Positions 17,185 to 26,788 of a DNA stretch of 64,000 nt are shown here, one piece after another (the stretch's first letter is position 1; every line of letters starts with the position of its first letter). The position numbers and the translations under genes were made by a program. The DNA is taken from NCBI GenBank assembly GCA_007748055.1, contig CP036279.1, positions 372,001 to 436,000 on the forward strand, written 5' to 3'. The stretch comes from Kolteria novifilia (GTDB lineage: Bacteria; Planctomycetota; Planctomycetia; Kolteriales; Kolteriaceae). The notes beneath the pieces are model-generated. The model was not told the DNA's origin. It did not search any database and worked only from the letters and a program-made list of their open reading frames with translations.

Positions 17185-18501
17185 TCAGCCGAAAACGTAG
17201 CGGTTGATGACGTTCTCGATCATCTCCTGGCGACCGGAGACGTTCTTGTCGGCATCCCCCTTCTCGAGCATGTACGTTTCGAGGCTCTCGAAGTCGGCCT
17301 TGCCCGACTCGATCTCCTCGCCGACACCCGAGTCCCACGATGCGTAGCGACCGCTGAGCAAGTCCTCGAGCACCTCGTCCTCGCGGATCTTCGCGGCGAT
17401 CTTCAGCCCGTGCGCGAACGCGTCCATCCCGCCGATGTGAGCGTGGAAGAGGTCGACCGGCTCGAAGCTCTCCCGGCGAACCTTGGCGTCGAAGTTGATG
17501 CCGCCCGGAGCGATCCCGCCCTGATCGAGCAGGATCAGCATCGCATGAGCCGTCTCGGCGACGTCCATCGGGAACTGGTCGGTATCCCATCCGAGCAACA
17601 AGTCGCCCCGGTTGGCGTCCATCGACCCAAGCGCCCCCTGCGTCTGGGCATAAGCGAGCTCATGGGCGAAGCTGTGACCGGCCAGCGTGGCGTGGTTGGC
17701 CTCGATGTTCATCTTGAAGTGGTCTTCCAGGCCGTAGGTCCGCAGAAACGCCATGCAGTTGGCGACATCGAAGTCGTACTGGTGCTTGGTCGGTTCCTTC
17801 GGCTTCGGTTCGAGGAGCAGTTGGCCCTTGAAGCCGATCTTCTCCTTGTACTCGACAGCCATGTGGAAGAAGCGAGCGAGGTGATCGAACTCGCGCTTGA
17901 GATCGGTATTGAAGAGATTCGCGTACCCTTCTCGCCCGCCCCAGAACACATAGTTCTCACCACCGAGTGCCTTGGTCACTTCGAGACACTTCTTGACCTG
18001 CGCGGCGGCGTAGGCGAAGACGTCCGCGTTGCAGCTCGTCGACGCTCCATGGACATAGCGAGGGTTGCTGAAGAGATTGGCGGTTCCCCAAAGGAGCTTG
18101 ATGCCCGTCTTCTCCTGTTGCGCCTGGAGCGACTCGGCGATCTTGTCGAAGATGGCGTTGGTCTCCGCCAAGTTCTTCCCCTCGGGGGCGACATCGCGGT
18201 CGTGGAAGCAGTAGTAGTCGAGTCCCATCTTCACCAGGAACTCGAACATCACCTCGACCCGCTTGAGGGCCATCTCGACCGAGTCGGTCCCGTCTTCCCA
18301 AGGACGCAGAGCACATCCGGGGCCGAAGGGATCGCTCCCCATGTTTCGCATCGTGTGCCAATAGGCCGCCGCGAAGCGGAAGTGCTCGCGCATCGGCTTG
18401 CCTTCGATCTCTTCGTCGGGGTTGTAGTGCCGGAATGAGAGCGGATTGGTCGACTCGGGCCCCTCGTAGCGGATCTTGTCGACTTCGGAGAAGTAGGTCA
18501 T
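17185..18501 (-). CDS. xylA: Xylose isomerase
   Basis: A 438-residue TIM-barrel enzyme converting D-xylose to D-xylulose. The motifs [13 protein letters not shown] (catalytic His and nearby metal ligands), [39 protein letters not shown] (metal-binding Glu, conserved Lys-Pro-Lys-Glu) and [12 protein letters not shown] are all present. Length and order match the class II enzymes of about 440 residues. No xylulokinase or transporter is adjacent, so the gene stands outside a xyl operon. AGGG precedes the ATG at 18501. Confidence 0.97.
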   Translation of the reverse strand: MTYFSEVDKIRYEGPESTNPLSFRHYNPDEEIEGKPMREHFRFAAAYWHTMRNMGSDPFGPGCALRPWEDGTDSVEMALKRVEVMFEFLVKMGLDYYCFHDRDVAPEGKNLAETNAIFDKIAESLQAQQEKTGIKLLWGTANLFSNPRYVHGASTSCNADVFAYAAAQVKKCLEVTKALGGENYVFWGGREGYANLFNTDLKREFDHLARFFHMAVEYKEKIGFKGQLLLEPKPKEPTKHQYDFDVANCMAFLRTYGLEDHFKMNIEANHATLAGHSFAHELAYAQTQGALGSMDANRGDLLLGWDTDQFPMDVAETAHAMLILLDQGGIAPGGINFDAKVRRESFEPVDLFHAHIGGMDAFAHGLKIAAKIREDEVLEDLLSGRYASWDSGVGEEIESGKADFESLETYMLEKGDADKNVSGRQEMIENVINRYVFG

Positions 18502-18784
18502 CGTCAGTTACCCTGTGGATTGCATGCTGGAGGCGGTCAGTATCGTGAAACACCCAACGTGCGGGCTACGATAGCAGGGCGACCACGTCATCTCAACCAG
18601 GAAGTCGAGCGGGAGCGTCGGGGTGGATCGGAACGACTCGTGGCTCTATATAGTGGTTGTTCCTGGGAGGCAACGCGCCACGACCCCGCGAAGTCGAGCA
18701 CGACACGTTGACGGTCCGTGGAGAAGGCGCACGGCGCCCATGGCGAAGCTCCCGCGCTTACAACACATCGGTGGAGACTAGAGC

Positions 18785-19192
18785 ATGCCGAAGATCACCT
18801 TCGTCAAGGAAAAGAAAGAGATCGAAGTCGAGGAAGGAGCCAACCTTCGCGAAGTCGCGCTCGCCAATGAAGTCGGGTTGCACCACGTGGGGCTCGGCGC
18901 GGACAATTCCGTCGCGACCTTTTCCAATTCGATCGCGTCCTACACGAACTGCTCCCGCACGATGCCTTTTCTCGGGGGCGGCCACTGCGGCACATGCAGC
19001 GTCCTGATCAAGAAGGGCGCCGAAAACTGCTCGCCGAAGTCGATGAAGGAAAAAATCCGCCTTGCGGTCGCGCCGAGCGCAATCGGACGCGAGGACGAGA
19101 TGCGTCTTTCCTGTCAGGTCAAGGTCACGGGCGATATCGAAGTGGAAACGATGCCGGCGATGAATCTCACCGGCGATGCGTTCTTCAAATGA
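18785..19192 (+). CDS. 2Fe-2S ferredoxin-type protein
   Basis: A 135-residue protein of the beta-grasp ferredoxin fold: KITFVKEKKEIEVEEGANLREVA, then cysteines C56, C68, C71, C82 and C110. GGGHCGTCSV is the characteristic loop and RLSCQ the final ligand. The distance from C56 to C68 is eleven residues longer than nothing but C68-X2-C71 is normal; the first pair is usually only about five apart. It would carry one electron, perhaps for the desaturase or a Rieske-type partner, but no partner is adjacent. GGAGACTAGAGC precedes the start. Confidence 0.85.
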   Translation: MPKITFVKEKKEIEVEEGANLREVALANEVGLHHVGLGADNSVATFSNSIASYTNCSRTMPFLGGGHCGTCSVLIKKGAENCSPKSMKEKIRLAVAPSAIGREDEMRLSCQVKVTGDIEVETMPAMNLTGDAFFK

Positions 19193-19248
19193 GCAACCGT
19201 CGGCCGGCGCGATCGCCGTCAGCGGCCGCTAGAGTCGTCAGACGACAC

Positions 19249-19273
19249 GAGCTGGGGCACGCCGCTCCAGCTC
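19249..19273. terminator. Possible hairpin between convergent genes
   Basis: GAGCTGG and CCAGCTC pair around an 11-nt loop in the 144-nt gap between the convergent ferredoxin and FAD oxidoreductase genes. There is no clear T tract on either side, so termination is only suggested. Confidence 0.35.
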
Positions 19274-19336
19274 ATCCCCTCAATTCGCGGATCATATCGC
19301 TCCGCGAACACCTCCCTCGGAGCAATTCCCCCCCCG

Positions 19337-21604
19337 CTACTGTAGCGGCAGGATCTGGACCGCGTCCGCGTGAACCGTCCCCTTGGACGGCTTGGCGGAA
19401 AGGATCACCTTCACCGGCTGCCCCTTCTTGAAGAGATGCTCCCCGAGCGAGATGAAGCCGTTGGCCAGCGGCGGATCTTTCTTCATGTCGACCGAGACCG
19501 TCTTGATGCCGTCGGCCGCGTGAACCTCGACGTGGGCGTTCGACGAACGGTTCTCGTGCGGCAGATAGGCAAGTCGCACCTCGTGCAGTCCGCTCTGCTT
19601 GGGCACAAAATCGAACTGAATGCTCGCGTCACTGCCGCCGCTGCTGTAGAGGTAGTTGTAGCCGACGTAGCCCTTGAGCCCCGTTCCCGAGGTCCATTGG
19701 CCAACCTTCTTGGCTTGCTGGTCGTCGATGACGATGCCGTCGAGCTTTCCGGGATCGAGCCCGGTGTAGGGCCCACGCGAACCGGCATTGGGAAGCACGT
19801 CGTCGGGAATGGTCGTCGGGCCCCCGATGGTGATGCGACGAGCCTTGCCCGGCAACTCGAGCAAGTCGAAGAGGTCGCCGAGATAATTTGTGTAGACATC
19901 GCGCGGCTTGCAATTGAACTCGGTGCAAAGCGCCGCGGCTTTGCCCACGACTTCGCCCATCATCCCACAGGTCTTCATCACCCGCACGGTGCCGAGGGCC
20001 TGATGCGTCACGCTGATGCAGCGGCCGGCCATGAAGAGATTGTCGATGTTGCGTGAGTAGAAGCAGCGATACGGCACCGGATAACCGAACTGGCGATCGA
20101 CGCGGCGGTCATGGACCGCGTAGGAGATGAATGGGTTGTCTTTGAACTTCTCCGCGTACTGCTCCTTCGGGTAGTGGAGGTCAATCGACCAGGTGCTCGG
20201 GACACAGCCGTCGGGGAAGTCCTTCTTCGCGACGATGTCCTCCTGAGTCAAGATCACGTCGCCCATCAACCGGCGCGATTCCCGTGGCCCGCCGATGAAC
20301 GCGAGCCAGATCAAGCGAGCGTTGGGATGATCGGCCGCCCCATCGCCGTTCTTCATCGCGTTGAACGCGCCGTAGACCGCTCGGAGGTTCCAGTCGCGAA
20401 TCCCCTCGGCGTCCGCGAGCGGATCCTTGTCGAAGCCGCTTTCCCAGAACCATTGGCCGTGAAAACGCTTGGGATAGGGGAAGTCCTTCATCTCGAGGTC
20501 GAGAGCCCAGGGCGTCTCGGGGAAGGTCCGCGGCTCGTCGGTGTTCTCCCAACGCCACATGTTACTCATCCCCATGCGGCCCTTGTCGGTCATGTCCCAG
20601 TCGGCGTTGGCGAGGGCCCCGATCGTGCCGTGCCCGGTGCAGTCGACGAAGAGGTTTCCCTTGAAGTCGCGACGCGCCCCGGTGCGGGTATCGAACGCCC
20701 CGACCGAGAGGATGTGATTGCCTTCCATCTCCACGCGGTCGGCATGGTGATTGAGGAAGAGGTCGATGTTCTTCTCCGCTCGAACGAGGGCTTCTTTCTT
20801 CTCGTCGCCGAATTCCTCCTTGGTGCCAGGCGAGAGGGTGGCCTTGTCGGCGAATTCCTCAATGATCTCGCCAACGCGCGAGAACTTGCCGCGGCGGATA
20901 AGACCCATGGCCCAGACGCGAACTTCGCTGCTGCCGTTGCCACCGAGGACCGGTCGGTTCTGGATCAGCGCGACTTTGCACCCCATCCGAGCGGCCGAGA
21001 GCGCGGCTCCCATGCCCGAGTAGCCACCACCGACGACGACGAGATCGTAGGGGCCCTCCTCCTCCGTCTCGGCGGGCAGCCCGAGCAGCTTCTTTCGCCA
21101 GGGCGTGAGTTTGGCCAACTCGTTGGGCGGCGCCTGGCCTTTCTTGGTGAAGAGGATCGCGTCGCAGCGACCGTCGAAGCCGGTCAAGTCGTGGAGCGAG
21201 AGGGTGACGTTCGGTTTGGTGATCTTGACGGTCCCGCCATCGTGCCAGGACCACTCGGCTCCCTTGGTGCCGAAGGTCTCCTCGAGCGGCTTGCCATCGA
21301 CGAGGAGTTGAAAGCGACCAGGCGTGCCGGGAGCCTTCCATCGAGCGACCCAGTCCTTCGTCCGCACAAAGACGCGATAGGTGCCCGTCTCCGGGAAGGT
21401 CACTTCCTTCGTCGCGTCCTTGACCGGCTCGCCCAACCCGTGGGCGAGGAGGTAAGGCGATCCCATTTCGTCAATGAATTGGGTGTCGAGTTTCCAGCCG
21501 CCATGATCGTCGAAGCTCTCGGCTTCCACCAGGACGTCGGACGCGGACGCAATCCCGCCCAGGGGACTGAGCAAGATGGCCGAAAGGAGTAAAAAGCGTG
21601 GCAT
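19337..21604 (-). CDS. Secreted FAD-dependent oxidoreductase
   Basis: A protein of about 755 residues with a signal peptide (MPRFLLLSAILLSPLGGIASA). An N-terminal beta-rich domain (about 25-165) resembles a carbohydrate-binding or golvesin-like module. The FAD_oxidored core follows, with DLVVVGGGYSGMGAALSAAR and GGNGSSEVRVWAMG. A second golvesin/xanthan-lyase-like beta domain closes the protein (about 620-755). Such proteins are abundant in planctomycetes and probably oxidise sugar or glycan substrates outside the cytoplasm. The start at 21604 is chosen because it gives a proper signal peptide; the frame is open to 21670. Confidence 0.82.
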   Translation of the reverse strand: MPRFLLLSAILLSPLGGIASASDVLVEAESFDDHGGWKLDTQFIDEMGSPYLLAHGLGEPVKDATKEVTFPETGTYRVFVRTKDWVARWKAPGTPGRFQLLVDGKPLEETFGTKGAEWSWHDGGTVKITKPNVTLSLHDLTGFDGRCDAILFTKKGQAPPNELAKLTPWRKKLLGLPAETEEEGPYDLVVVGGGYSGMGAALSAARMGCKVALIQNRPVLGGNGSSEVRVWAMGLIRRGKFSRVGEIIEEFADKATLSPGTKEEFGDEKKEALVRAEKNIDLFLNHHADRVEMEGNHILSVGAFDTRTGARRDFKGNLFVDCTGHGTIGALANADWDMTDKGRMGMSNMWRWENTDEPRTFPETPWALDLEMKDFPYPKRFHGQWFWESGFDKDPLADAEGIRDWNLRAVYGAFNAMKNGDGAADHPNARLIWLAFIGGPRESRRLMGDVILTQEDIVAKKDFPDGCVPSTWSIDLHYPKEQYAEKFKDNPFISYAVHDRRVDRQFGYPVPYRCFYSRNIDNLFMAGRCISVTHQALGTVRVMKTCGMMGEVVGKAAALCTEFNCKPRDVYTNYLGDLFDLLELPGKARRITIGGPTTIPDDVLPNAGSRGPYTGLDPGKLDGIVIDDQQAKKVGQWTSGTGLKGYVGYNYLYSSGGSDASIQFDFVPKQSGLHEVRLAYLPHENRSSNAHVEVHAADGIKTVSVDMKKDPPLANGFISLGEHLFKKGQPVKVILSAKPSKGTVHADAVQILPLQ

Positions 21605-21773
21605 GTTGGGTTCCGCTCGCAGGTGTGGATAGATGGCTCCCTTCGGAATTAGAGCCTGATCTTCCACCATTGGACACCGGATCGCCGAGAATCGCTCGAC
21701 GTTCCGCCGAGTCTACCTCCCTCCCCGGCGAATCGGAACTCTTTTAGACCGAAGGCTTAACGTCGCACAGCGA

Positions 21774-22571
21774 TTACTCGAGGGCCCCCTTGCCCAACGG
21801 ATCGATGATGAGCATGCCGCTGTCGCAGACCTGGATTTGCCCGGTTACCAGATCACTGCCGGTGACGAAACCGACGATCGCGGCCGCGACGTCCTCGGGC
21901 TGGCAGACGCGTCCGAGGGGCAAGTTCGACGAGATGGTCGCCTTCCCCTTCTCGTACTTCTCGCCGAGGGCGTTCTTGACCCAGCGGCTGTCGATGAAAC
22001 CGGGAGCCACCGCGTTGACGCGAATCTCCGGGGCGAACGTTCGGGCCAGCGACACCGTGAGATTGTTCAAAGCCGCTTTGCTGGCCGCATAGGGAATCGA
22101 ACTGCCGTTCGCCAGCAGAGCCGCGGTGGAGGAGACGTTGACGATGACGCCTCCCTCGGGCTTGGCGGTCTCGCGCATCGCCGGCGCGGCCGCCCGGGCG
22201 CACTGGAAGGGACCGATCAGGTTGACCGCCATGATCTTCTGCCAAACGTCCTCGGTCACCCGGTCGAGGTCGCCAAAGGGGATGAACTCCGTGGTCCCGG
22301 CACAGTTGATCAGGACATCGAGCCGCCCGAACGACTCGAGCGCCCCCTGAACGAGGCGTTGGGCCGTGTCGTCCTTCGAGACGTTCCCTTGCACCGCGAT
22401 CGCTTGTCCGCCCGCCGCCTTGATCTCCTCGACGGTCTGGTCGGCATCCTCCTTGGAACGCGAATAGTTGATGACCACCGCGCACCCGCCTTGCGCGAGC
22501 ATTAGCGACGTCGCTTTGCCCACGCCGGTACCGCCACCGGTCACGATGGCCGCTTTGCCGTTGATCTTCAT
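21774..22571 (-). CDS. Short-chain dehydrogenase/reductase, FabG-like
   Basis: The 265-residue Rossmann protein has TGGGTGVGK for the nucleotide, NCAGT in place of the common NAG, the catalytic serine in VSSTAALL and the YAASKAAL tyrosine-lysine pair. It reduces or oxidises an alcohol or ketone using NAD(P). The substrate cannot be told. GAGGAGC lies before the ATG. It is upstream of the FAD oxidoreductase on the same strand with a 170-nt gap and downstream of the 30-bp repeat array. Confidence 0.9.
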   Translation of the reverse strand: MKINGKAAIVTGGGTGVGKATSLMLAQGGCAVVINYSRSKEDADQTVEEIKAAGGQAIAVQGNVSKDDTAQRLVQGALESFGRLDVLINCAGTTEFIPFGDLDRVTEDVWQKIMAVNLIGPFQCARAAAPAMRETAKPEGGVIVNVSSTAALLANGSSIPYAASKAALNNLTVSLARTFAPEIRVNAVAPGFIDSRWVKNALGEKYEKGKATISSNLPLGRVCQPEDVAAAIVGFVTGSDLVTGQIQVCDSGMLIIDPLGKGALE

Positions 22572-22897
22572 CGTTCTCTGCTCCTCGTTGTTGAAGCCTT
22601 ACCGGGACGCTCAGGAGTGAGCGTCGTGTTTACTTGGCGTCTGCCTCGGCTTGCCCACTTTTCTCCGAGCATGCCCACGCAAGCGTGATCCTCTCCGAGC
22701 ATGCCCACGCAAGCGTGATCCTCTCTGAGCATGCCCACGCAAGCGTGATCCTCTCTGAGCATGCCCACGCAAGCGTGATCCTCTCTGAGCATGCCCACGC
22801 AAGCGTGATCCTCTCCGAGCATGCCCACGCAAGCGTGGGCATGGCACCCAAGAGAATGCCCCCAAGATGACGTTGGCAAGCGTTCCCGGAAAGTGCT
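22572..22897 (-). other. Intergenic region carrying a tandem array
   Basis: This 326-nt gap separates the glycosidase-like gene from the SDR gene, both on the minus strand. It is mostly filled by the 30-bp array at 22662-22837. The SDR ribosome site is at about 22578-22586. No gene was seen. Confidence 0.6.
22662..22850. repeat. Six-copy 30-bp tandem repeat ending in a perfect palindrome
   Basis: Six units of 30 bp start at 22662, 22692, 22722, 22752, 22782 and 22812. Each contains GAGCATGCCCACGCAAGCGTG. Units 1, 2 and 6 begin TCTCCG; units 3-5 begin TCTCTG. The last continues into CATGCCCACG-CAAG-CGTGGGCATG, a perfect 10-bp stem, then GCACCC. The units look like amplified left halves of this palindrome. 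As 30 is divisible by three, the array is open in several frames on both strands without being coding. Confidence 0.93.
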
Positions 22898-24289
22898 CTA
22901 TCCTTTCGGTGTCACCAGGACGCCCCAGGCATCGTTCTCGGGGGTTTGCAGCGTGAGGCGACCGGAGTTGGCCGTCGCCGTCTCTTCGTCTTTCCACTCG
23001 CCGGTCCCGATTTGAAACCACCGCACCGACCATGTCTTGGCGTCGATGCCGACCACGTCGAGCGTCACCGACCCGCGTGCGGGGAAATAGAGAGCATAGA
23101 CCTTCCCCGGATCGACCAGGGCGTAGGCCTCGTTGGGAGCCCGTTGACCGAGGATCGAATTGTTCGGCTCGCAGGTAAAGATCGTGAACGCGTTGGTGAA
23201 GGCTCGGGCGGCGCGGAGGTTCTGAAGAGCGACCTCGCCCAGACCCAATCCCGAGGGCGGCCGGTGAAACCGCGCGGCGGCGTGCCCCGCGAAGATGCTC
23301 CGCCAGAAACGCTCCACCCCGTCGCGTGCCCGGCCAAAACGGCCGGTATCCGCCCCGTAGATCTTCACGTTGTTGGCCGGCCGGGGCGTGCTCTTTAGAA
23401 AGCGCTCCCGAATCGCCATCGCGTTGTCGTAGTGTCGCTGGCCCCGCTGATGGTTGTTCTGGGAAAGGTCGACAAAGCTGTAGAGTTCGGGGTGATCGAA
23501 GGTCGCTCGATGCGACTCATGCTTGAGGTCCCAGGAGTCCCACATCTCGGTCGTCTCGACGTGGAGCCCCTCCTTGGCCGCCCGATCGCGGATGAACTTC
23601 GCCCAGTGGGCTCCCCACTTGGGCGTCACGGAGGTCTCATTGTCCATGCAGTACAGAACATTACCGTAGTTGAGCGAATGATCGAGCAATTTCGAGACGT
23701 ACCGCTGTTGGTACTTGAGCACGAGCTCGTTGTTGTCCTCGCCGGGCACCGTCTCGAAGAAGGGGTTCTCGGTCCTGGTCGGATGCGAGTTGACGCGAAT
23801 GGGCAGCTTGGCCTCTCCCGGCTTGTAGTTGCTGTTGAGGTTTGGGTTGAACGGATTGTTGTCCCGCCACGTTCCCTGGTAGAAGTCGAAGGTCGCCCAA
23901 ACCTCGAGTTGAACGATCACGTCGCGTTTGGCCGCTTCACTCAGGAACCGCTCGAAACGCTGCCAATACTCATCGTTCCACTGCTCGAGGTCGTAGTCCT
24001 CGCCAACCTTCTTGAAGGGCCAAAGGTTCCCCTGGTCGCGGGAACTCATCGTGTTGCGGACGAAGTTCCCCCCTACCTGGACGAGACTCTCGAGCTCGAA
24101 GGTGACGTCGGCAAGTTGAAAGAGATTGTCCTCGATGGTGCCGCCGAGCAGGAGTACCGGCTTCCCCTTGTATTGCCAGTAGTGCGGGTTCTTCGCGTAG
24201 GGCTGGATGCGGTCCCGGTTGGCGGCCTCGTCCGCCAGCGCGACGGAGCAACCGAGCAAGAGCAGCATCGGAACGAAACGAACGATCAT
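22898..24289 (-). CDS. Secreted glycoside-hydrolase-like protein
   Basis: A protein of about 463 residues with a signal peptide (MIVRFVPMLLLLGCSVALADE). The segments YKGKPVLLLGGT, NFVRNTMSS, VIVQLEVWATFDFY and VLYCMDNETS fit a clan GH-A TIM barrel, with Asn-Glu in the last as the probable acid/base pair, as in DUF4038 or cellulase-like enzymes. A small beta domain (about 375-463) ends the protein. The substrate is unknown. The start was chosen for the signal peptide; the frame is open further upstream but would overlap the transglutaminase gene. It follows that gene by 41 nt and is probably co-transcribed with it. Confidence 0.72.
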   Translation of the reverse strand: MIVRFVPMLLLLGCSVALADEAANRDRIQPYAKNPHYWQYKGKPVLLLGGTIEDNLFQLADVTFELESLVQVGGNFVRNTMSSRDQGNLWPFKKVGEDYDLEQWNDEYWQRFERFLSEAAKRDVIVQLEVWATFDFYQGTWRDNNPFNPNLNSNYKPGEAKLPIRVNSHPTRTENPFFETVPGEDNNELVLKYQQRYVSKLLDHSLNYGNVLYCMDNETSVTPKWGAHWAKFIRDRAAKEGLHVETTEMWDSWDLKHESHRATFDHPELYSFVDLSQNNHQRGQRHYDNAMAIRERFLKSTPRPANNVKIYGADTGRFGRARDGVERFWRSIFAGHAAARFHRPPSGLGLGEVALQNLRAARAFTNAFTIFTCEPNNSILGQRAPNEAYALVDPGKVYALYFPARGSVTLDVVGIDAKTWSVRWFQIGTGEWKDEETATANSGRLTLQTPENDAWGVLVTPKG

Positions 24290-24330
24290 AACGTGACGGC
24301 TCCCAGGGCGATGTTCGGACATGCTGCATT

Positions 24331-26586
24331 CTACGTTTCGCGACCGGCGAGTGTCGTCGCGGGACTCGGACGACGTCTCGACTTGATCTGCCGCTCGAAC
24401 CCAGCGAGACGTTGCTCGAGGTCCTTGGCATCGCTTGGCTCCAAGGACTGATGGCCGTGGCGAACCGCGTAGTAGCGGTCGACCATCGCAAGTGGAAGGT
24501 CGGCCCAGGGGCGCAGCTCCTGGTCCTGTTGCCACCGCAGCGACACATCGAGGGCGAACTCACGATGCGTTTGCGTCGCCTGACGCCGCTCGCCCTGTCG
24601 CGCTAAGAGCCGCAGCCAACGCCCATAGAGGGGCAGGACCTGACCGGGCCTCAGCGACCGGCGACGGGGTGATCTCCCGAGATACCGTCGCCAGCGACGC
24701 CAAAGCGACGGCGCGACCCACGAGGCCAGAAAGAGTAGCGGCACTCCGACGAACGCCAGCACAATCGCCCAACGGGGAATCCACCAGAAGCCCGGCATCG
24801 TCTCGTCGACATTCGCCATGGCAGGCTCGGCGTTCTCCTCCGAGAAACCGAAGAGATCCCGCCCCAGGGTATTCAGGAACTCGAAGGTGAAGCGACGTTG
24901 GTCCTGGTTGCTGTACTGGATGATCGAACTCACCCAGACGCGGCCCGCCGCCGCGAAGAAGTCGATCACGGGATCGAGCAAGGACTGCTGCAGCGCCAGG
25001 ATCTCGTCGCGACCCGTGGCGGGGGTTGGATCGAGTGTCCGCCACGACTTGAGTTCGGGGATGTATGCTTCGACCCAACTGTGGGCGAGGTACTCCCGAA
25101 CCCGGTAGTAGCCGCCGGCGCTGTTGTAGGACGCCCCCTTGAACCCGGTGACAACGCGTGAGGGAATTCCGATCGCCCGAAGCATGAGCGCCAGCGACGA
25201 CGCGAAGTATTCGCAATGGCCGCTCTTTCGTTCGAAGAGAAAGTCCTCGACCGGGTCGAGCCCCTGATCAACGGGGATGATGTCGAGCGAGTAGGAGAAC
25301 CCACCTTCGACTTTGAGGTAGGTCATCAGACGGCGAATCTTCTCGTCGACTCGATCGGGGGCGAGGTCAGCGGTCAGCCTGCGGGCCAGTTCGGCCATCC
25401 GTCCGAGGTGGTCGGGGACCCTGGTCGCCATCCGGAGGTAGCGGGCCGAGGGGGGCAATTCGAATGGATCGTGCGTCAGACTCTGGCGGGCGCCAATGAT
25501 CAACGAGTAGCGGATGTCCTTGGGCTCCCCGCCGCTGCGATCGCCGACCTTGCCAAGCACCAATCGGCCATCGTAGGGAAGGTAGCGTTCCTCGTAGCCC
25601 TGAACGTGAACCTCGGCCCAGTAGAGCGGCTTGGGCGCGAAGAGCGACGCCCCCGTCTGGAGTTCCTGTTCAATCCGGACGAGGAGCTGATCGGACTGCA
25701 AGGGTGGCTGCTTCGACCAATTGCGCAAGCTGCGCCGGAAGGAGGTCGGCGAGGTTCGCCATTGCTTGTCGACGTAGGAGGTGTAGACGTTACCCCGCCA
25801 CATGATCTCGGGCGGCAGTCGCGCATCCTGGCCCTCGGCGTTGGTGACCCAGGCCTCGAAGACGATGTCGTCACTCTCAAGGATTCGCGACATCTCGTCG
25901 AGGCTGACGGTGTGGGAGAACCCGGTCCGCAGCGAGGAGGCGCTCGAGGCGTCGATCGTCGTGACGTGGAACATGGCGCCTCCCCGGGGAACGAAGAAGA
26001 AGATCGCCAACCCGAGGGGAATGCTCGCGAGGAACAAGAGGCTCAGCCGCCGCAGCACGCCGGAAAAGGCCAGGCGGGGAACTCGAACCCGCTTGCCAAG
26101 CATCTCTGGCCCGAGTCGGTCCTGGTGCCGAACGAGCTGAAACAGCCCCAACGAGAGGACCGCGAGCAAGAGATACGCCAACAGCAACATACCGAAGAGG
26201 GGCGACTGGCTGAGCACGCAGCCGATGACGACTTGAAGGAGGTTGAGCCCGTAGAGCCGCCAGAGTTCATCGGTACTCTTCTCGCGGAAGAACATCGCGA
26301 CCTGGAGATAAACGAGAAAGTGCGCGAGTGCCGTGACGGCGCTGACGACTCCTTGAACGACCTCCACGCCGATGAGCGTCATGATGATTAGTCCGAGAAT
26401 GTTCGCCAGTCGCGTCGACATCCTCGTGAGACGTTTTCCGTCGACCCAGATGTAGGCGACGATCGCGCACACCACGACGAGGATCGGGTAGGGAAAGACG
26501 TATTCGGCCTCGCCCATCCAAAGCGCGGTGGTGCCGAGGCAGAGCATCAAGTAGGTGACGATGAGGTGGAGTCGCCGCGGATCCAT
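24331..26586 (-). CDS. TgpA-like transglutaminase membrane protein
   Basis: This 751-residue protein starts with about seven hydrophobic helices (about 10-220, DUF3488/TgpA_N) and has a periplasmic transglutaminase-like core. The catalytic triad is visible: cysteine in KSGHCEYFASS (about 455), histidine in AHSWVEAY (about 500) and aspartate in TLDPTPA (about 517). A late helix (about 600-625) and a cytoplasmic DUF4129-like tail follow. Related proteins usually lie beside a MoxR ATPase and a DUF58 protein; neither is in the window. It may modify or cleave envelope peptides. Confidence 0.88.
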   Translation of the reverse strand: MDPRRLHLIVTYLMLCLGTTALWMGEAEYVFPYPILVVVCAIVAYIWVDGKRLTRMSTRLANILGLIIMTLIGVEVVQGVVSAVTALAHFLVYLQVAMFFREKSTDELWRLYGLNLLQVVIGCVLSQSPLFGMLLLAYLLLAVLSLGLFQLVRHQDRLGPEMLGKRVRVPRLAFSGVLRRLSLLFLASIPLGLAIFFFVPRGGAMFHVTTIDASSASSLRTGFSHTVSLDEMSRILESDDIVFEAWVTNAEGQDARLPPEIMWRGNVYTSYVDKQWRTSPTSFRRSLRNWSKQPPLQSDQLLVRIEQELQTGASLFAPKPLYWAEVHVQGYEERYLPYDGRLVLGKVGDRSGGEPKDIRYSLIIGARQSLTHDPFELPPSARYLRMATRVPDHLGRMAELARRLTADLAPDRVDEKIRRLMTYLKVEGGFSYSLDIIPVDQGLDPVEDFLFERKSGHCEYFASSLALMLRAIGIPSRVVTGFKGASYNSAGGYYRVREYLAHSWVEAYIPELKSWRTLDPTPATGRDEILALQQSLLDPVIDFFAAAGRVWVSSIIQYSNQDQRRFTFEFLNTLGRDLFGFSEENAEPAMANVDETMPGFWWIPRWAIVLAFVGVPLLFLASWVAPSLWRRWRRYLGRSPRRRSLRPGQVLPLYGRWLRLLARQGERRQATQTHREFALDVSLRWQQDQELRPWADLPLAMVDRYYAVRHGHQSLEPSDAKDLEQRLAGFERQIKSRRRPSPATTLAGRET

Positions 26587-26650
26587 CGGGGCCTGTCGCT
26601 TTCGTCGAACGAGTGATCATCACGTTGACGGTAGCGGCTACGGGGAGGGA

Positions 26651-26700
26651 TGAAAAGCGAAACCCCCGGCGGGTTGACCCGGCCGGGGGTTTCTGGAGAG
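26651..26700 (-). terminator. Rho-independent terminator of the YTV gene
   Basis: GAAACCCCCGGC (659-670) and GCCGGGGGTTTC (682-693) form a perfect 12-bp stem. On the minus strand it is followed by GCTTTTCA. It lies about 95 nt after the stop of the cysteine-rich protein and before the transglutaminase gene. Confidence 0.85.
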
Positions 26701-26788
26701 AACGTCAGGTTCGCGAAGGGGACCGCTCGAGGTCGTTTGGTCCTAGATCCTTCGCAGGTTCTCGGTGGGACACGTCACGCTCGCGAGC

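Noticed and set aside
22630-22870. Open frames on both strands encoding ten-residue repeats such as SEHAHASVIL and LREDHACVGM
   Set aside because: The frames are open only because the 30-bp DNA repeat is divisible by three; no ribosome site, and the same array is open in several frames.
26075-26100. A GAACTCGAACCCG string resembling a tRNA T-arm
   Set aside because: It is inside the transglutaminase coding region, and no acceptor or anticodon arms could be built around it.
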